Below are positions 42,284 to 51,681 of a stretch of DNA of 64,000 nucleotides, piece after piece. The DNA comes from Collinsella sp. (GTDB lineage: Bacteria; Actinomycetota; Coriobacteriia; Coriobacteriales; Coriobacteriaceae). The stretch spans positions 49,945 through 113,944 of the forward strand of contig DXMA01000008.1 of assembly GCA_019414445.1 (NCBI GenBank), read 5' to 3'. The notes under the pieces were generated by a model. It was not told the DNA's origin, made no database searches, and saw only the letters and a program-made list of their open reading frames with translations. How positions within the stretch are numbered: the first letter of the stretch is position 1; each line of letters starts with the position of its first letter. The translations under genes were made by a program, and so were the position numbers.

Positions 42284-43630
42284 TTATGCCTCCTCGATGG
42301 AATCGACGGATAGAACAATCTCGCTGGCACCCAGATCGAGCGCCTGCTTGATGACCTTTGCCGGCAGTGGGAAGCTTTCCATAACACTCGGTTTAAACGG
42401 GCGGACCTTGCCCACAAACAGCTCCTTGCCGCCAGCGAGAATGCGCACGCGGGCGGTGTCGACCGGTCGGCGCACGCGGAAGTTCAGCTTGGTGAGCGCC
42501 ACAGCCGTAATGCGTCCCGGCAGCGCGTAGCCCGCAATGCCGGCAGGGGAGACGGTGAGCTCGCAGTCCGGAACGACGTCCGCGCCGGTTTCCAACGCGT
42601 ACGCCGCTGCAGCTGCGCCAGCCCTCTCGGACTCGGTCGTCACGTTGTCGGCCAGGTCGTGCACGTGCAGCACGTTGCCACAGGCAAAGATGCCTGGCAC
42701 GCCCGTTTGCAGACTCTGGTCCACCACGGCGCCGCGCGTGTGCGGGTCAAGCTCAACGCCCACGGCAACCGAAAGCTCGTTCGCGGGAATCAGGCCCACC
42801 GAGAGCAGCAGTGTGTCGCACGAAACGATGCGCTCGGTTCCCGGAATGGGTGCCAGGTGCTCATCGACCTGACTTACCTCGACGGCCTCCACGCGGTCGT
42901 GCCCGATCACGCGCGTGACCGTGGTAGACAGATGCAGCGGAATGCCAAAGTCGTCCAGACAATTTTTCACATTGCGGCGCAGACCGTTGGCGTACGGCAT
43001 GAGCTCGTACACGCCCTCGACCGAAATCCCCTCGAGCGTGCAGCGGCGCGCCATGATCAGCCCGATGTCACCCGAGCCCAAAATGACGGCGCGCGAGCCG
43101 GGCTTGAGGTTCTCGATATTGATGTATCGCTGCGCCAAGCCGGCCGTAAACACGCCAGCGGGACGGCTGCCGGGGATCTTGATCTCGCTGCGGGTACGCT
43201 CACGGCAGCCCATGGCAAGGACGACCGCCCGTCCGGTGAGCTGCAGCATGCCGGTGGGGCTCATGAGCGTGACGGTGTGGACCGCGGTGTCTTCCGCAGG
43301 CTCGCCTGAATCAATCCCAATCACCATGCTGTTCAGGAACAGCGCAATGTCGGTTGCGTGCACCTGGTCGATAAAGCGCTGCGCGTACTCGGGACCGGTG
43401 AGCTCCTGTTTAAAGTGCGACAGGCCAAAGCCGGGGTGGATGCATTGGCGGAGGATGCCGCCCAGGTGCTGCTCGCGCTCCACGATGGCCACGCGCGCTC
43501 CGGCCTTATGCGCGGCCAGCGCGGCCGCCATGCCGGCGGGGCCGCCGCCGATAACGACCACGTCGAAGGCTTGCGTTTGTACGGCTTCTACGACGCCGCA
43601 ATCAATCGCGCTCGATTTGAATTTCGCCAT
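42284..43630 (-). CDS. NAD(P)/FAD-dependent oxidoreductase (GlpB-like partner)
   Basis: A 448-residue flavoprotein with two dinucleotide folds: FAD-binding VVIGGGPAGMAAALAAHKAG near residue 25 and NAD-binding AVILGSGDIGLIMARRC near 180, plus GIFACGNVLHVHD, the second FAD contact. It resembles the thioredoxin-reductase-like partner found with GlpA-type dehydrogenases. It lies one base after the GlpA-like gene and three before DUF1667. It presumably moves electrons from the flavin of its partner to a carrier. The substrate is unproven. Confidence 0.87.
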   Translation of the reverse strand: MAKFKSSAIDCGVVEAVQTQAFDVVVIGGGPAGMAAALAAHKAGARVAIVEREQHLGGILRQCIHPGFGLSHFKQELTGPEYAQRFIDQVHATDIALFLNSMVIGIDSGEPAEDTAVHTVTLMSPTGMLQLTGRAVVLAMGCRERTRSEIKIPGSRPAGVFTAGLAQRYINIENLKPGSRAVILGSGDIGLIMARRCTLEGISVEGVYELMPYANGLRRNVKNCLDDFGIPLHLSTTVTRVIGHDRVEAVEVSQVDEHLAPIPGTERIVSCDTLLLSVGLIPANELSVAVGVELDPHTRGAVVDQSLQTGVPGIFACGNVLHVHDLADNVTTESERAGAAAAAYALETGADVVPDCELTVSPAGIAGYALPGRITAVALTKLNFRVRRPVDTARVRILAGGKELFVGKVRPFKPSVMESFPLPAKVIKQALDLGASEIVLSVDSIEEA

Positions 43631-43631
43631 C

Positions 43632-45095
43632 CTAACGCACCCCCTTCAGCGGTCCCTCAACCAGCCAAGATCCGGTGTCCTCCAGTAATACCTCGCTGGG
43701 GTCGCAGCCCAGCTCGCGCGCCAGGATCGCCACCACGCGGCTCTGGCAAAAGCCGCTTTGGCACCGACCCATGCCGGCTCGGCAGCGGCTCTTGACGCCC
43801 TCGACCGAAACCGCGCCCGGGTGGCGTCGGATCGCGGCCACTATCTCGGCCTCGGGCACCGTCTCGCAGCGGCAGACGATCTGCCCCCACGCGGGGTCGG
43901 ACTCGATCAGCTCCTCCTTGCGCGCCAGCGGTGCGCGGTCAAAGTCGTCCGGCTCGCGGCGAATTGGATTCCAGTCCGCCCGCTCGCGCAGCTCCACGCC
44001 CGACTCACGCATCACAAGTTCTATACGCTCGGCAATGGCAGGCGCGCTCGCCACGCCTGGGGACTGAATGCCCGCCGCTTGGAAGAGCCCCGGCACCACG
44101 GCCGACTGTCCAATAAAGAAGTCGTTCGTTCCCCGAATGACCGGACGCCCGCCGGCAAACGCACGCACCACGCGGTGCGTCTCCAGGTCGGGCACCAGCT
44201 TGCGCGCGCCGTTCAGGAGCGCGTTTACATCGCTCGCATAGGTCTGCGTGTCGCCCGGCTCGCGCACGGCGGCCGTCGCGGTAATCACGGTGTTGCCGTG
44301 CACGGTTCCCGTGACGATAACGCCCTTGGACACCGGCGTGGGAACGGGGTAGAGCGGCATGAGCGCCCGCGGCTCCTTGTCCAGCACCACGATGTTGCCC
44401 TGGCGCCAGACCATCTGAAACTCTTCGGCGCCCGCCATATGCGAGATGTCCGCGGCGCCGTTGCCCGCGGCGTTGATCAGGCAGCGGCAGCGCACCTCTC
44501 CGGCGGGCGTCGCCAGCGTAAAGCGCACAGCCCCGTCGGTAGCCTCGCCGCCAGCAACCTCAATCGCTTCCACCGGCGCAGACCGCATAAATGTCACGCC
44601 GTTGGCGACGGCGTTCTCCAGCGCGGCAATGGCGACCTCAAAGGGATCGACAAAGCCAGTCGAGGGGCACCATAGCGCGCACGTGGCCAGGGCACTCGCG
44701 CGCGGTTCCAGCTCGTGGATGCGCTCGGGGCCGATAATCGACAGCTCGGGAACGCCGTTGGCTATGCCATTCTGGCGCAGCTTCTCCAGATGCGTGCGGT
44801 CCTCGTCGCTAAAGCCCAGCACCATCGACCCGGTGCGACAGAACAGAAAGCCCAGCTCCTGCGCCCACGTACCGTACAACTCGCAGCCACGGGCGTTGAC
44901 CTGCGCCTTTACGGTGCCCGGTGTCGGATCGTAGCCGGCGTGCACCATGCCGCCATTGGCCTTCGACGCGCCCAGCGCAATATCGTTAGCCGCCTCGACC
45001 ACGCAAATGGACAGGTCAAACCGCGCGAGCTGCCTCGCGATGGCGCACCCGGTAATGCCCGCGCCCACAATCGCGATATCAAACGTTTCTGTCAC
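43632..45095 (-). CDS. FAD-dependent glycerol-3-phosphate dehydrogenase-like (GlpA type)
   Basis: A 487-residue protein with an N-terminal DAO fold (IVGAGITGCAIARQLARFD, ALGASKANGGMVHAGYDPTPG) and a C-terminal BFD-type [2Fe-2S] domain with CRCETVPEAEIV and SRCRAGMGRCQSGFC. This is the architecture of anaerobic GlpA and of the LhgO/GlpO-like proteins. It is the first gene of the three-gene operon. The start is GTG 45095 with GGGAGG upstream. A 15-bp palindrome 18 bases before it is a candidate operator. Glycerol 3-phosphate is likely but other 2-hydroxyacids cannot be excluded. Confidence 0.87.
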   Translation of the reverse strand: MTETFDIAIVGAGITGCAIARQLARFDLSICVVEAANDIALGASKANGGMVHAGYDPTPGTVKAQVNARGCELYGTWAQELGFLFCRTGSMVLGFSDEDRTHLEKLRQNGIANGVPELSIIGPERIHELEPRASALATCALWCPSTGFVDPFEVAIAALENAVANGVTFMRSAPVEAIEVAGGEATDGAVRFTLATPAGEVRCRCLINAAGNGAADISHMAGAEEFQMVWRQGNIVVLDKEPRALMPLYPVPTPVSKGVIVTGTVHGNTVITATAAVREPGDTQTYASDVNALLNGARKLVPDLETHRVVRAFAGGRPVIRGTNDFFIGQSAVVPGLFQAAGIQSPGVASAPAIAERIELVMRESGVELRERADWNPIRREPDDFDRAPLARKEELIESDPAWGQIVCRCETVPEAEIVAAIRRHPGAVSVEGVKSRCRAGMGRCQSGFCQSRVVAILARELGCDPSEVLLEDTGSWLVEGPLKGVR

Positions 45096-45112
45096 AGTGC
45101 CTCCCAGACGAG

Positions 45113-45127
45113 TTGACAGGCTGTCAA
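45113..45127 (-). promoter_or_regulatory. 15-bp palindromic operator candidate
   Basis: TTGACAG-G-CTGTCAA is a perfect dyad with one central base, located just upstream of the GlpA-like start. It fits a dimeric repressor site. Confidence 0.5.
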
Positions 45128-45200
45128 TACGACTATCCTACGGTCTGCACACCCCCAGCGCGGCGGCAATGCGGCGAACAGCCCCGCAACACCCGCCAAC

Positions 45201-45244
45201 GGCAGACGAGGGGAGACCCAGCAACGTCGACAAGCTCGTCTGCC
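45201..45244. other. hairpin next to the palindrome array
   Basis: GGCAGACGAG (45201-45210) and CTCGTCTGCC (45235-45244) are exact complements with a 24-base loop. It precedes the three-unit array by 19 bases. Confidence 0.6.
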
Positions 45245-45263
45245 GACAGCTACGGCAACCGTT

Positions 45264-45482
45264 TGTCTCGACCTGTAACAGTTAGACGAGGATTTGGGTT
45301 CTAGATGTTACAGATCAAGACAAACCTTCCGGCGGATTTTGAATGTCTCGATCTGTAACAGTAAGAGGGGTTTTGGGGCCCAAGATGTTACAGATCGAGA
45401 TTGAAGTCGGGGAGGGACCCCTGTGTCTCGATCTGTAACATCTAGACCCGGATTTCGCCTCCACCTGTTACAGATTGAGATG
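45264..45482. repeat. array of three palindromes with an exact 80-bp period
   Basis: Left arms start at 45264, 45344 and 45424 (consensus TGTCTCGATCTGTAACA); right arms start at 45306, 45386 and 45466 (consensus TGTTACAGATCGAGA). Each unit is 17-base arm, 25-base loop, 17-base arm, with 21-base spacers. The arms are nearly identical while loops and spacers differ. The array lies in the 485-base divergent interval between the GlpA-like operon and the zinc-ribbon gene. No cas gene is near. Confidence 0.92.
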
Positions 45483-45580
45483 TTTGTGTCCGCGCCAGCC
45501 CCGCCCCTAGCCGTGGTCCCATATAAACAAACCCCGTGGTAAACTTGACCGGACTGTTAATATTCCGAAAGGTACCCGTA

Positions 45581-46012
45581 ATGTCCAAGTACATCTCCGA
45601 GCTCATGTCGCCGCAGCTTATGGGCGTCGTCTATGCCTTCGTTGGCTTTATCATCGCCCTGTATGTGCTGTCGGTCGTCTATGTGTTCATCGACGCTCGC
45701 CGCCGCGGCGCCAGCGCCTACGTGGCATGGGGCATCATCGCCCTCATCCCGTTTGTGGGCCTCATTGCCTACCTGGTCCTGCGCCCGCACTCCTACGCGT
45801 CCGACCGCGAGGAGCAGGAGCTGGACATGGCCCTGCGCGAGCGCCAGCTTGCCCAGTACGGCACCTGCCCGCAGTGCGGCGCGCCCATCGAGAAGGACTT
45901 CGTCGTCTGCCCGGTGTGCGATACCCAGGTTCGCAACGTCTGCCCCAGCTGCCATCGCCCGCTCGATGCGCATTGGAAGGTCTGCCCCTACTGCCGAACT
46001 CGCATCCAGTAA
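45581..46012 (+). CDS. membrane protein with zinc-ribbon C-terminus
   Basis: A 143-residue protein. Two hydrophobic helices lie near residues 12-33 and 46-64 (GVVYAFVGFIIALYVLSVVY and VAWGIIALIPFVGLIAYLVL). A short charged linker leads to a double zinc ribbon with CPQCGAPIEKDFVVCPVC and CPSCHRPLDAHWKVCPYC. Such two-helix proteins with rubredoxin-like ribbons are common in actinobacteria and have no firm function. ATG 45581 follows GAAAGG. It is monocistronic with a terminator at 46109. Confidence 0.82.
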   Translation: MSKYISELMSPQLMGVVYAFVGFIIALYVLSVVYVFIDARRRGASAYVAWGIIALIPFVGLIAYLVLRPHSYASDREEQELDMALRERQLAQYGTCPQCGAPIEKDFVVCPVCDTQVRNVCPSCHRPLDAHWKVCPYCRTRIQ

Positions 46013-46108
46013 CGCATCCATCGCCGGGCCGGCCGTAAGCCACGGGCACGCCGCAAGCCACGCGCGCCCCGCAGTCCCGCCCCACACGATGAAGCATGCG
46101 TAGAAAAT

Positions 46109-46144
46109 CGCCCGCCGTGCCATTAAGGTGCGGCGGGCGCTTGT
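46109..46144 (+). terminator. terminator of the zinc-ribbon gene
   Basis: A 13-pair stem, CGCCCGCCGTGCC against GGTGCGGCGGGCG with two G-T pairs, followed by CTTGT. Confidence 0.6.
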
Positions 46145-46168
46145 ATACCAAGGCAACCTGCCTATAAT
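46141..46168 (+). promoter_or_regulatory. thrS promoter
   Basis: TATAAT at 46163-46168 with a poor -35 (TTGTAT, 46141-46146) 16 bases upstream. In the transcript, GATGCAAGT (46169-46177) and ACTTGCATC (46202-46210) form a leader stem. There is no T-box. Confidence 0.55.
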
Positions 46169-46237
46169 GATGCAAGTTAAAACGCCGAGCGCATCGCACG
46201 CACTTGCATCAGGCATCCGAGAGGAGAAAACATACCC

Positions 46238-48001
<1,764 letters not shown>

Positions 48002-48026
48002 GGCAAGATTCACAACAATTAACAAA

Positions 48027-48059
48027 GGCGACCGTCTACACAGGGCGGTCGCCTTTTTT
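48027..48059 (+). terminator. terminator after thrS
   Basis: GGCGACCG and CGGTCGCC (48027-48034 and 48046-48053), followed by TTTTTT. Confidence 0.92.
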
Positions 48060-48073
48060 CATGCCCAAATAAG

Positions 48074-48101
48074 AAAAGCCGCTGGTTGAGTGGCTTTTTT
48101 T
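48074..48101 (+). terminator. second terminator-like hairpin
   Basis: AAAAGCC (48074-48080) and GGCTTTT (48092-48098) with T-run; directly downstream of the thrS terminator. Confidence 0.6.
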
Positions 48102-48114
48102 GTTGCACAAAAAG

Positions 48115-48236
48115 GTACAGGTTTTTGTATCTTTCGACAGACGACATTATACGAGCAATTAATCAACGTTTGCCCAGATTACGCAAAATGTACAGCTAGT
48201 AGGTACATCTCCATACCCCTCTATAAAAACCTGTAC
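48115..48236 (+). promoter_or_regulatory. control region of the exopolysaccharide locus
   Basis: GTACAGGTTTTTGTA (48115-48129) is repeated in inverted form at 48222-48236 with one mismatch. ATGTAC (48188-48193) and GTACAT (48203-48208) form an inner dyad. A possible promoter has TTGTAT (48125-48130) and TATACG (48148-48153), 17 bases apart. The nested repeats could be operator sites or the leader RNA target of the antiterminator encoded next. Confidence 0.5.
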
Positions 48237-48327
48237 TTTTGCGACTGCGCCTAGCTGCGAGCGAGAAGCCTGTTCTAAACGCCCCTGCATTTGCATGCAT
48301 CGCAAAGCCAAAAGAGGGGGCGAGAAC

Positions 48328-48918
48328 ATGGAACAGACGGCACGGCGCCAAGAGCAGCTGCCGGGCGCATTTAACGGCGCCACCACCAACAGCCAGCACG
48401 GCCGCGTCCGCTGGTATCTGGTCCACACTCCCAATGGAAAAGAGCGCGAGATCTGCGAAATGGTCCGCCGCATTATCCCGCACAACCTTATGCAGAACGC
48501 TTTTGTGATGCAAAAGGAGTTCTGGTTTAAGCGGGACGGTGCCTGGTCGCTCCAAACCAAACCTATGTACAAGGCATATTTCTTCGTCGCCACGCTCGAT
48601 GCCGCCGCGCTCGATAGGGCTTTGGCCCAGTTGAGCTTTGGCTGTCGAATCGCCGGCAGTAGGGAGCGGGCGTACATGCCCATGCCGGACGATGCACAGG
48701 ACTGGTACCGCAGCGTGCTGGACGACGACGGCGTGGTGCGCAACAGCGTCGCCCGCATAGAAGACGGCGTGTTGCACATAGAGCAGGGGCCCTTGGTGGG
48801 GCAAGAGGCCCGCGTAAAGAAAATCGACCGTCATAAACGCTGGTGCCTGGTAGACGTGGGCGAAGGCGACTCCGCATTTAGGGAGCTGCTTCCGATCGAC
48901 GTGCCCAGCAAAACGTAA
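48328..48918 (+). CDS. NusG-like transcription antiterminator (LoaP/RfaH type)
   Basis: A 196-residue NusG paralogue. The NGN domain begins VRWYLVHTPNGKEREICEMV and contains KPMYKAYFFVAT; a KOW motif lies near residues 155-180 in IEQGPLVGQEARVKKIDRHK. Such paralogues stand at the head of long polysaccharide operons and let RNA polymerase read through internal terminators. ATG 48328 follows GAGGGGGCGAG. A housekeeping nusG would sit beside secE and rplK, which are absent here. It is followed by about 11 kb of co-directional exopolysaccharide genes. Confidence 0.82.
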   Translation: MEQTARRQEQLPGAFNGATTNSQHGRVRWYLVHTPNGKEREICEMVRRIIPHNLMQNAFVMQKEFWFKRDGAWSLQTKPMYKAYFFVATLDAAALDRALAQLSFGCRIAGSRERAYMPMPDDAQDWYRSVLDDDGVVRNSVARIEDGVLHIEQGPLVGQEARVKKIDRHKRWCLVDVGEGDSAFRELLPIDVPSKT

Positions 48919-48962
48919 GGGAGACGTTGCGCCGGCAAATTATTTGGTTTTTGGATTCATAG

Positions 48963-49706
48963 ATGGAGGGGGGGGGTTCTGGGGACAGGAACGCAGGTTT
49001 TATTGTGGCTGCTAAAGAAATAACAGAGAGCTGTGCACCAATGGGGAGTGCACTGGCTTTAGATCAGATAAAGCCGAGCGGCACGCTTGGGTATCGCTTT
49101 ATTAAGAGGCTGTTTGACCTTGTGTTCAGTCTTTTGATGAGTGTTCTGCTGCTAATTCCTATCGCCGTGGTATGCGCGCTCATTAGCCTTGAGTCGCCAG
49201 GCAGCCCTATGTATACACAGGAGCGTGTTGGCAAGGGCGGAAAGACTATCAAGATCCTAAAGCTTCGCAGCATGGTTGAGGATGCCGGCAACGTTCAGAA
49301 GTATCTAAGCTCTGAACAGCTACATCAGTGGGAAGTCGAACGCAAGGTCGACGATGACCCCCGCATTACCAAAGTCGGCCAGTTTATCCGTAAGTGTTCA
49401 ATCGACGAGATGCCGCAGTTCCTGAACGTGCTGAACGGCGATTTGTCTGTAATCGGACCTCGCCCCATTACAAGGGATGAGCTTGAGCAACACTTTTCCG
49501 ATGAGGAGAAGGCTAAACTGCTTTCTGTCCAGCCCGGCATTACGGGCCTTTGGCAGGCAACCGACCGCAATGCTGCGACCTTCGAGAGCGGTCTGCGTCA
49601 AAAAATTGAACTTAATTACGTGCGCAATCGCTGTTTTCGCATGGATTGGAAGTGCTTCACTGGCACCTTCGGTGCCATGTTCGGCAAGAAGAGGACGGGG
49701 CGATAG
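48963..49706 (+). CDS. exopolysaccharide priming sugar transferase (with G9 tract after the start)
   Basis: Transfers sugar-1-phosphate to undecaprenyl phosphate, starting repeat-unit assembly at the membrane. Family marks are RFIKRLFDLVFSLLMSVLLL (membrane segment), YTQERVGKGGKTIKILKLRSM, DEMPQFLNVLNGDLSVIGPRP and GITGLWQATDRN. From ATG 48963 the protein is 247 residues, but the next bases hold nine consecutive G (48968-48976), so a slip of one would stop translation within about 20 codons. GTG 49005 or ATG 49041 (221 residues) would avoid the tract. Which start is used decides whether the tract is a switch. Confidence 0.88.
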   Translation: MEGGGSGDRNAGFIVAAKEITESCAPMGSALALDQIKPSGTLGYRFIKRLFDLVFSLLMSVLLLIPIAVVCALISLESPGSPMYTQERVGKGGKTIKILKLRSMVEDAGNVQKYLSSEQLHQWEVERKVDDDPRITKVGQFIRKCSIDEMPQFLNVLNGDLSVIGPRPITRDELEQHFSDEEKAKLLSVQPGITGLWQATDRNAATFESGLRQKIELNYVRNRCFRMDWKCFTGTFGAMFGKKRTGR

Positions 49707-50540
49707 ATGACCACTTCAGTCGCCATGACCTCTTATAGCGTGTTAATGAGCATTTACAAAAAAGAAAACCCTACGTTTCTACGTCAGGCACTCGACAGTA
49801 TGCTCGACCAGACCGTGCCTCCGGCCGAGATCGTAATGGTTAAGGACGGACCCTTGACTGCTGAACTCGAGTCGGTACTTTCCGAATATTACTCGCAGCG
49901 GCCCGATCTGTTCAAATTTGTTTCCTACAGTGAGAACCATGGACTAGGATATGCTCTTCATAAGGGCGTACTCTCCTGTTCTAATGAAATCGTTGCGCGT
50001 ATGGACACCGATGATGTGGCGCGTCCTGATCGTATGGAGAAGCAGCTTGCCGCTATTGAAAGTGGGCTCGATATGGTCGGTAGCGATGTCGTCGAGTTTA
50101 TTGGCTCTCCTGAGACGCCAATCGCTTCAACGAATTTGCCCAAGGGACTGGACAATATTCTCGCTTGTTCCAAACGTCGAAATCCTTTCCGGCACCCACC
50201 TATGACGTTTAAAAAATCTAAGGTGCTGGAGGCTGGGAATTACAGCTCTGAATATCTTTATTTCGAAGATTGGGATTTATTTAACAGGATGCTAGCCAGT
50301 GGCTGCCGCGCAGATAATCTACCTGAACCACTTGTGGCGATGCGCGTGAGTTCCGATTTTTATGCTCGCAGAGGCGGCCCTTCGTATCTACCGCATATCT
50401 GGAAATTCAAGTTTGCTCAATTGCGTACTGGCTGGTTTAGCCCTGTTGATTTTGTTGCCTCATTTGTTCCGCATGCCGTTGTTTGTGTCATGCCTAACGG
50501 ACTTCGTTCGTTTGTTTATAAGAAATTACTCAGAAAGTAG
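49707..50540 (+). CDS. family 2 glycosyltransferase
   Basis: A 277-residue GT-A-fold transferase. YSVLMSIYKKENPTFLRQALDSMLDQ is the typical start of the nucleotide-sugar fold and ARMDTDDVARPDRMEKQ holds the DxD metal site near residue 97. FEDWDLFNRML resembles the acceptor-side ED motif. It starts at the base after the stop of the sugar transferase. The sugar specificity is not readable. Confidence 0.88.
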   Translation: MTTSVAMTSYSVLMSIYKKENPTFLRQALDSMLDQTVPPAEIVMVKDGPLTAELESVLSEYYSQRPDLFKFVSYSENHGLGYALHKGVLSCSNEIVARMDTDDVARPDRMEKQLAAIESGLDMVGSDVVEFIGSPETPIASTNLPKGLDNILACSKRRNPFRHPPMTFKKSKVLEAGNYSSEYLYFEDWDLFNRMLASGCRADNLPEPLVAMRVSSDFYARRGGPSYLPHIWKFKFAQLRTGWFSPVDFVASFVPHAVVCVMPNGLRSFVYKKLLRK

Positions 50541-50548
50541 GTTTGTGC

Positions 50549-51676
50549 ATGTCTCGAAAAGTCGGAGTTATAACACTCCATAACTCGCCGAACTATGGCT
50601 CCTGCCTGCAGACCTATGCAACTCAGGTTGTTTTGGCTCGTGTGGGAGCAGATGCCGAAATAATTGATTACTACCGTAAGGATGCGATTCCCGAAAACGA
50701 AGTGGATCGTGCCCTTAACGGCCAGCTCGTAAAGAAGATGCCTATATTTAAGGTTCCTGGCGTCAAGCAGATTGCAAAAATACCGGTTTCTCGTATGGTT
50801 GCAAGGAGACGCGCCCCCCTTGATGAGTTTAGACATTCCAAGCTTGCGCTGACTGAGCGTTCGTACTATTCCGCAGATGAGTTGGACGCGAATCCTCCGG
50901 TAGCAGATATTTACTGCACTGGTAGCGATCAGGTTTGGAATAGCATTTGGAATAACGGTTTTGACCGTGCTTTCTATCTCTCCTTTGCTCCCGAGGGGAA
51001 AAAGAAGATTGCCTATGCTGCGAGTATCGGCAAGGCCACGCTCGAGGATTGGGAAGCTGAGCCGATGAGAAAGGCTCTCTCCTCTTACTCTTGTATCTCT
51101 GTACGCGAGCAAGAGGCGGCTGACCTTCTTGATTCTATCGGTGTCCATGGGGCTATGCCCGTTATCGATCCCACGCTCATGTTGAATCGTGATGATTGGG
51201 AAGCAATTGCAGATGGTTGGATTTCTCCGGAACCCTATGTTCTGGTCTATCAGCTCAACCGTAATGCCGAGTTCGATTCTTATGTACAAAGGGTCGCCAA
51301 GAAGACTGGTCTCAAGGTTATGCGAATTGCATACGGTGTGCATGAGAAGCGTTCTGGCGAGAATGCTGTTATCTGTCCTTCCGTGGGAAGGTTCCTTTCT
51401 CTGTTCCTTGGGGCCGAAATTGTCATTACGGACTCGTTCCATGGAACTGCCTATTCCGTAAATCTTGGAAAGAAGTTTGTCGCCATCAGCCCTGGTCGTT
51501 TTAACGGAAGAATTTCAAACCTATTAAATATGACTAATCTTGACAATCATTTGTTGGATGACTTTGGAAATCTGACTATTTCTGAACTTGATTACGACTC
51601 CAATTCGGTTCAGGCACAGCTTAATCTCAAACGAAATGAAGCCTTTTCTTTTATTGAAAAAGCCTTGGATATTTAG
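50549..51676 (+). CDS. polysaccharide pyruvyl transferase family protein 1
   Basis: A 375-residue member of the polysaccharide pyruvyl transferase family, which adds ketal pyruvate to sugars. It begins GVITLHNSPNYGSCLQTYAT, contains YCTGSDQVWNSIWN and ends with the TDSFHGTAYSVNLGKKFV block typical of the family. ATG 50549 follows AGTAGGTTTG. A second, diverged copy lies at 55891. In many gut bacteria this family occurs together with a nitroreductase and the F420-dehydrogenase-like protein, as here. Confidence 0.87.
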   Translation: MSRKVGVITLHNSPNYGSCLQTYATQVVLARVGADAEIIDYYRKDAIPENEVDRALNGQLVKKMPIFKVPGVKQIAKIPVSRMVARRRAPLDEFRHSKLALTERSYYSADELDANPPVADIYCTGSDQVWNSIWNNGFDRAFYLSFAPEGKKKIAYAASIGKATLEDWEAEPMRKALSSYSCISVREQEAADLLDSIGVHGAMPVIDPTLMLNRDDWEAIADGWISPEPYVLVYQLNRNAEFDSYVQRVAKKTGLKVMRIAYGVHEKRSGENAVICPSVGRFLSLFLGAEIVITDSFHGTAYSVNLGKKFVAISPGRFNGRISNLLNMTNLDNHLLDDFGNLTISELDYDSNSVQAQLNLKRNEAFSFIEKALDI

Positions 51677-51681
51677 GAAAT

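Noticed and set aside
45264..45482. CRISPR array
   Set aside because: The repeat unit alternates orientation and is itself palindromic with a loop that varies, there are only three units, and no cas gene is present.
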